Shown in pieces: positions 5,161 through 6,680 of a stretch of 6,680 nt of DNA (the stretch's first letter is position 1; every line of letters starts with the position of its first letter). Origin of the DNA: Candidatus Eiseniibacteriota bacterium (GTDB lineage: Bacteria > Eisenbacteria > RBG-16-71-46 > JAFGJU01); the NCBI GenBank assembly GCA_016928935.1, contig JAFGJU010000086.1, positions 1 through 6,680 on the forward strand, written 5' to 3'. The position numbers were made by a program, and so were the translations under genes. The notes beneath the pieces were generated by a model, which was given only the letters and a program-made list of their open reading frames with translations, was not told where the DNA came from and did not search any database.

Positions 5161-5991
5161 ATGAAGACGAGAAAGGCGGCGAAAACCGTAATCTGTGCGT
5201 GCGTCCTTTTCGCGACGCTTGCCCTGCTGTTGCCGTCCTGCAGCACGGTCCCTCTGACAGGAAGGCGGCAGCTCAACATCATCCCTGCGGCGACGGTGCT
5301 CTCGATGAGCTTCCAGGAGTACGACGCCTTCATGAAGGATAACAAGCTCAGCACCAACGCCGTTCAGACCGCGATGGTGAAGAGGGTCGGCACGAAGATT
5401 CAGACCGCCGTCGAGAGCTACTTCGCGCGGCAGGGCATGAGCTCGGAGCTGTCCGGATACGCCTGGGAGTTCAACCTGGTGGAGAGCGAGGACATTAACG
5501 CGTGGTGCATGCCGGGCGGGAAGGTGGTCGTGTACACCGGGATCCTGCCGGTCACCAAGGACGAGGCGGGACTCGCGGTGGTGATGGGTCACGAGATTGG
5601 CCATGCGGTCGCGGAGCACGGCAACGAGAGAATGAGCCACCAGCTCGTGGCACAGATGGGGGGCCTGGCGCTGTCGGAGGCTCTCGAGCAGAAGCCTGAG
5701 CAGACCAGACAGCTCTGGGCTGCGGCCTTCGGACTCGGCACGCAGGTCGGCGTTCTTCTTCCCTTCAGCCGGCTGCAGGAGACCGAAGCCGACCGACTGG
5801 GCCTGATATTCATGGCCATGGCCGGATACGACCCGCACAGGGCCGTGGACTTCTGGAAGAGGATGGCCTCGCAGCAGGAAGGCGGCGCGCCGCCCGAGTT
5901 CCTGAGCACACATCCGTCCGATGAAACCAGGATTCAGAAGCTGAGCGAGCTAGTTCCCGAAGCGATGAAGTACTATTCGGCTGAGCGCTGA
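5161..5991 (+). CDS. M48 family zinc metalloprotease, lipoprotein (LoiP/YcaL/BepA-like)
   Basis: A 276-residue secreted lipoprotein protease. The N-terminus is a lipoprotein signal: basic MKTRKAAK, a hydrophobic stretch (about 9-24), then lipobox LPSC with C27 as the lipidated residue. Ser at +2 suggests outer-membrane sorting if the cell is diderm. TVPLTGRRQLNIIP (29-42) is the short conserved segment often found just after the lipid Cys in this group. The zinc motif HEIGH is at 144-148. The third ligand is in ETEADRLG, with E207 as the likely one. HPSDETRI at 251-258 holds the histidine that acts as the regulatory His switch in BepA. There are no C-terminal TPR repeats, so it resembles LoiP/YcaL more than BepA. 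Related enzymes degrade misassembled outer-membrane proteins. AAGGAGG lies six bases before the ATG. It starts 50 bases after the dodecin gene with no hairpin between, so shared transcription is possible. Confidence 0.93.
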   Translation: MKTRKAAKTVICACVLFATLALLLPSCSTVPLTGRRQLNIIPAATVLSMSFQEYDAFMKDNKLSTNAVQTAMVKRVGTKIQTAVESYFARQGMSSELSGYAWEFNLVESEDINAWCMPGGKVVVYTGILPVTKDEAGLAVVMGHEIGHAVAEHGNERMSHQLVAQMGGLALSEALEQKPEQTRQLWAAAFGLGTQVGVLLPFSRLQETEADRLGLIFMAMAGYDPHRAVDFWKRMASQQEGGAPPEFLSTHPSDETRIQKLSELVPEAMKYYSAER

Positions 5992-6049
5992 CACCGACAG
6001 CGTTCGGCGTGGAGCCCCGCCGGCGAATGGGGTTGTGGCCCGCCGCGGC

Positions 6050-6083
6050 AGGGGGCAAACCGTCGCCCGAGGGCGGCCCCCCT
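6050..6083 (+). terminator. GC-rich hairpin after the protease gene, possible terminator
   Basis: GGGGGC (6051-6056) can pair with GCCCCC (6076-6081). An inner stem, CGCC (6064-6067) with GGCG (6072-6075), encloses a CGAG loop, leaving AAACCGT unpaired on one side. It lies 59 bases after the protease stop. No T-tract follows, so terminator function is a guess. Its first 14 bases resemble the hairpin at 3398-3427. Confidence 0.35.
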
Positions 6084-6158
6084 CAAGACGTGACGGCGGG
6101 TTTGGGTGGGCCCAGCGGAGGCACCAGTGGTGAGTGGGGCTTTGACAGAGGAGGCACA

Positions 6159-6680
6159 ATGAGCAAGACAGAGGAGAATCTGAAAGCTGCGTTCGCGGGC
6201 GAATCGCAGGCCAGGAACAAGTACAGCTTCTTCGCTGAGGCGGCGAGGAACGAGGGATATCACTACGTGGCCAAGATGTTCGAGGAGGCGGCGGAGAACG
6301 AGAAGCAGCATGCCAAGGACCACTTCAGACTGCTGAACGGAATAGGAACGACCGCGGCCAACCTCAAGGAAGCCATCGGCGGCGAGAACTACGAGACCGT
6401 TGAGATGTACCCCAAGTTCGCGGAAGAAGCGGACAAGGAGGGGAACCGCGAGGCTGCGAACCTGTTCAGGCAGATAGCCAAGATCGAGCAGCGACACAGA
6501 GACCGCTACAAGAAGCTTCTGGACATGGTGGAGGCCGGAACAGTCTACACGAGGGAGACTCCCATCAAGTGGAAGTGCAGCGTCTGTGGCTACGTGCACG
6601 AGGGCACTGAGCCGCCTGTCAAGTGCCCCTCCTGCAAGTACCCGCGGGAATACTACGAGCCGGCCAACCTGGACTTCTGA
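6159..6680 (+). CDS. rbr: rubrerythrin
   Basis: A 173-residue complete rubrerythrin, a cytoplasmic non-haem diiron peroxidase that reduces hydrogen peroxide to water with electrons from NAD(P)H via rubredoxin-type carriers. The four-helix ferritin-like domain (about 1-125) carries the diiron ligands: E15 (AGESQARNKY), E48 and H51 (ENEKQH), E79 and E82 (NYETVEMYP), and E110 with H113 (KIEQRH). The C-terminal rubredoxin-like domain (138-168) has C140/C143 (CSVCG) and C156/C159 (CPSCKYP) for the Fe(Cys)4 centre. Domain order and length match the classical anaerobe form. An in-frame ATG at 6009 would add 50 low-complexity Gly/Pro residues. I reject it because AGGAGG lies four bases before 6159 and the protein from there begins at the family's usual N-terminus. 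No clear promoter is visible in the 167 bases upstream. It points to an anaerobic or microaerophilic host meeting occasional oxygen. Confidence 0.97.
   Translation: MSKTEENLKAAFAGESQARNKYSFFAEAARNEGYHYVAKMFEEAAENEKQHAKDHFRLLNGIGTTAANLKEAIGGENYETVEMYPKFAEEADKEGNREAANLFRQIAKIEQRHRDRYKKLLDMVEAGTVYTRETPIKWKCSVCGYVHEGTEPPVKCPSCKYPREYYEPANLDF

Noticed and set aside
6142..6147. TTGACA as a -35 box for rubrerythrin
   Set aside because: It overlaps the ribosome site and any -10 box would fall inside the coding region.
6009..6158. 50-residue N-terminal extension of rubrerythrin
   Set aside because: Gly/Pro-rich, absent from the family, covers an intergenic hairpin; AGGAGG before 6159 decides the start.
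1..6680. CRISPR array, tRNA, insertion sequence, attachment site or phage genes
   Set aside because: No regularly spaced direct repeats, no tRNA-like cloverleaf noticed, no transposase or integrase motif, and gene spacing is ordinary chromosomal.

Overview
The window reads as a GC-rich chromosomal segment from a bacterium, probably Gram-negative (one product is a lipoprotein metalloprotease with an outer-membrane-type sorting residue) and probably anaerobic or microaerophilic (rubrerythrin). Codon use is mixed in an unusual way: GC-rich third positions overall, but frequent AGG (Arg) and ATA (Ile). This resembles many uncultivated bacterial phyla more than a well-studied proteobacterium or actinomycete. 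I cannot name the taxon. All eight supported genes lie on the + strand. I see no mobile element, CRISPR array, tRNA or rRNA.

Region 1 (139-3007) is a tight three-gene cluster. It encodes a geranylgeranyl-reductase-like FAD oxidoreductase, a stand-alone cyclic-nucleotide-binding domain protein, and an FHA domain fused to a class III nucleotide cyclase. Gaps are 18 and 10 bases. A hairpin plus T-tract that overlaps the last stop codon closes the cluster. The cyclase keeps both metal-binding aspartates but lacks the canonical purine-selecting lysine and transition-state asparagine. The neighbouring binding protein keeps the canonical phosphate-binding Glu and Arg. Together they look like a local nucleotide-signalling module with a possibly non-standard signal.

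Region 2 (3027-3427) is a one-gene unit: a sigma70-like promoter, a 71-residue protein with two membrane helices, and a strong hairpin.

Region 3 (3449-5991) holds a class II CPD photolyase whose ribosome site lies in a GNRA-capped hairpin, then a dodecin-like flavin-binding protein 2 bases downstream, then an M48 metalloprotease lipoprotein 50 bases further on. The dodecin has Phe where the flavin-stacking Trp normally is.

Region 4 (5992-6680) is an intergenic stretch with a GC-rich hairpin, then a complete rubrerythrin that ends at the window edge. Regions 3 and 4 share a loose theme of damage and stress handling: UV repair, flavin handling, envelope protein quality control and peroxide reduction. 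No gene here makes an obviously new system by itself. The variant cyclase/receptor operon and the photolyase-dodecin pair are the best leads.
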